7,736 nucleotides of DNA, from positions 1-7,736 of the forward strand of contig JAAZFZ010000044.1 of NCBI GenBank assembly GCA_012511485.1, read 5' to 3'. How positions within the stretch are numbered: the first letter of the stretch is position 1; each line of letters starts with the position of its first letter. The DNA comes from Clostridiales bacterium (GTDB lineage Bacteria; Bacillota; Clostridia; Oscillospirales; Acutalibacteraceae). Under the pieces are notes generated by a model. It made no database searches, was not told the origin of the DNA, and worked only from the letters and a program-made list of their open reading frames with translations. Made by a program: the position numbers and the translations under genes. Of this stretch, positions 6,723 to 7,736 are shown one piece after another.

Positions 6723-7736
6723 TGGCGGTCATAACTGAAAAAGAGCTTAAACAGCAAATAAAAAGCGGCAGCTTTGCCAATCTATATGTTTTTTTCGGCG
6801 ATGAAAGCTATCTCAAAAATTACTATGTCAGCCGAATTTGCGAAAAAGCAGTTGCAAAGGATTTTTATGATTTCAATATGCATAAATTTGACGGCAAAAA
6901 CACTGCGGTTGACGATATTGTCGATGCGGTTGAGGCAGTGCCGATGATGAGTGAATACAGTTGTATTATTGTGAAGGATTATCCGCTTGATACTGTTTCT
7001 AACAATGAGTTTGAAAAACTTGTTTCTCTAGTTTCGGATTTGCCTGAAACCAGTGTACTGATAATTTATTTCGATAATACAACACCTGACAGAAGGAAAG
7101 GCGGAAAATTTTCAAATATCCTTAATATTGCACAGAATAAGGGAGCCGTTTGCGAGCTTAACAAGCTCAGCATTCCCCAACTGCAAAAAATATTAACTTC
7201 CGGTGCACAGAAACGGGGTTGCTCAATAGAATACTCCGAGTGCGTTTATTTTATAAACAGTGTTGGTGACGATTTGAATCTTCTCCTCAACGAGTTGGAT
7301 AAGCTCTGCTTTTATGTAAAAGACGGAAAAATTACAAAAGCTGATATTGATGAGGTATGCATTAAATCCGTTGAGGCAAGAGTTTTTGATTTAAGCAAAG
7401 CTCTGATTTCAAATAATTGCGACAAAGCATTCTCTGTTATTGATACTCTGTTTTTGCAGAAAACCGAACCTGTCATTATTGCAGGTGTACTTATTTCCGC
7501 CTATGTTGATATGTACAGGGCAAAACTGGCAGTGCTTGCCGGCGAGAGGGCTGAGAATGTTTCAAAATATTTTAACTATAAAAACAAGGAATTCCGCTTG
7601 CGAAATGCCGCAAAGGATGCATCGCGACTAACAGTTACTCAACTGAAGCTATGTCTTGAAGAATTGAGCAATGCCGATGAGCTGTTAAAAGGTTCCGGCT
7701 TTGATTCCCGGCTAGTTCTTGAGCAGTGTATGTCCG
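6722..7736 (+). CDS. holA: DNA polymerase III delta subunit (clamp loader), 3' end cut by the window
   Basis: Cytoplasmic clamp-loader subunit that opens the beta sliding clamp so it can be loaded at primed DNA; normally essential. The frame is open from ATG 6722 to the right edge (338 codons plus one base) with no stop. Family length is about 340 aa, so only a few residues are missing. The N-terminus LYVFFGDESYL (21-31) matches the delta pattern, in which a degenerate FGDExxL replaces an ATP-binding P-loop. AVPMMSEYSCIIVKDY (from 72) matches the clamp-contact region, with Met75-Met76 where E. coli delta has Leu73-Phe74 (my alignment). RVFDLSKAL (220-228) is typical of the domain II/III boundary in Gram-positive HolA. 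The helical C-terminal domain III follows, ending near GFDSRLVLEQC. The start overlaps the comEC stop (TGATG, sharing base 6722) and has a strong AGGAGG site. Several lone cysteines are present but no zinc motif, as expected for delta rather than delta-prime or tau/gamma. Confidence 0.95.
   Translation, partial: MAVITEKELKQQIKSGSFANLYVFFGDESYLKNYYVSRICEKAVAKDFYDFNMHKFDGKNTAVDDIVDAVEAVPMMSEYSCIIVKDYPLDTVSNNEFEKLVSLVSDLPETSVLIIYFDNTTPDRRKGGKFSNILNIAQNKGAVCELNKLSIPQLQKILTSGAQKRGCSIEYSECVYFINSVGDDLNLLLNELDKLCFYVKDGKITKADIDEVCIKSVEARVFDLSKALISNNCDKAFSVIDTLFLQKTEPVIIAGVLISAYVDMYRAKLAVLAGERAENVSKYFNYKNKEFRLRNAAKDASRLTVTQLKLCLEELSNADELLKGSGFDSRLVLEQCMS

Noticed and set aside
7440..7631. A 63-codon frame on the plus strand near the right edge.
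   Set aside because: It is out of frame inside holA domain III, which is conserved and continuous across it.

Overview
The window reads as a stretch of chromosome from a low-to-moderate G+C Gram-positive bacterium, most likely an anaerobic gut-type clostridium (Oscillospiraceae/Ruminococcaceae-like). Four observations support this by inference: clostridial-style AGGAG ribosome-binding sites about 8 nt from the starts, a comEC-holA pair as is usual in Firmicutes, a GH4 phospho-beta-glucosidase, and the general look of the proteins. No taxonomic marker gene is present, so placement at family level is a guess.

All five genes lie on the + strand. Region 1 (1-1215) is the greater part of a GH4 6-phospho-beta-glucosidase whose first ~20-25 codons lie beyond the left edge. 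Region 2 (1216-1470) is a 255-bp gap and the only real non-coding stretch. It holds a long imperfect hairpin just after the GH4 gene, a 15-bp palindrome, an AT-rich inverted repeat abutting a good extended -10 promoter, a short leader hairpin and a strong ribosome-binding site. Region 3 (1471-7736) looks like one operon: alaS (alanyl-tRNA synthetase), a HIT/HinT-type histidine-triad hydrolase, comEC (DNA-uptake channel) and holA (DNA polymerase III delta). The gaps are 23 nt and 27 nt, and comEC and holA overlap by one base. holA runs off the right edge and has no stop in the window; it lacks only its last few codons.

The operon mixes housekeeping functions: tRNA charging, nucleotide-phosphoramidate hydrolysis, DNA transport and the replicative clamp loader. 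The GH4 gene looks like the end of a separate sugar-catabolic unit, isolated by the hairpin and by the new alaS promoter.

I see no mobile element, CRISPR array, tRNA, rRNA or new multi-gene system. The most notable point is that the C-terminal metallo-beta-lactamase-like domain of ComEC has lost every metal-binding residue I can place, while the membrane channel part keeps its signature motifs. Second-tier points are two changed editing-pocket positions in AlaRS, a single cysteine in the ComEC external loop, and the layered inverted repeats of the 255-bp gap.
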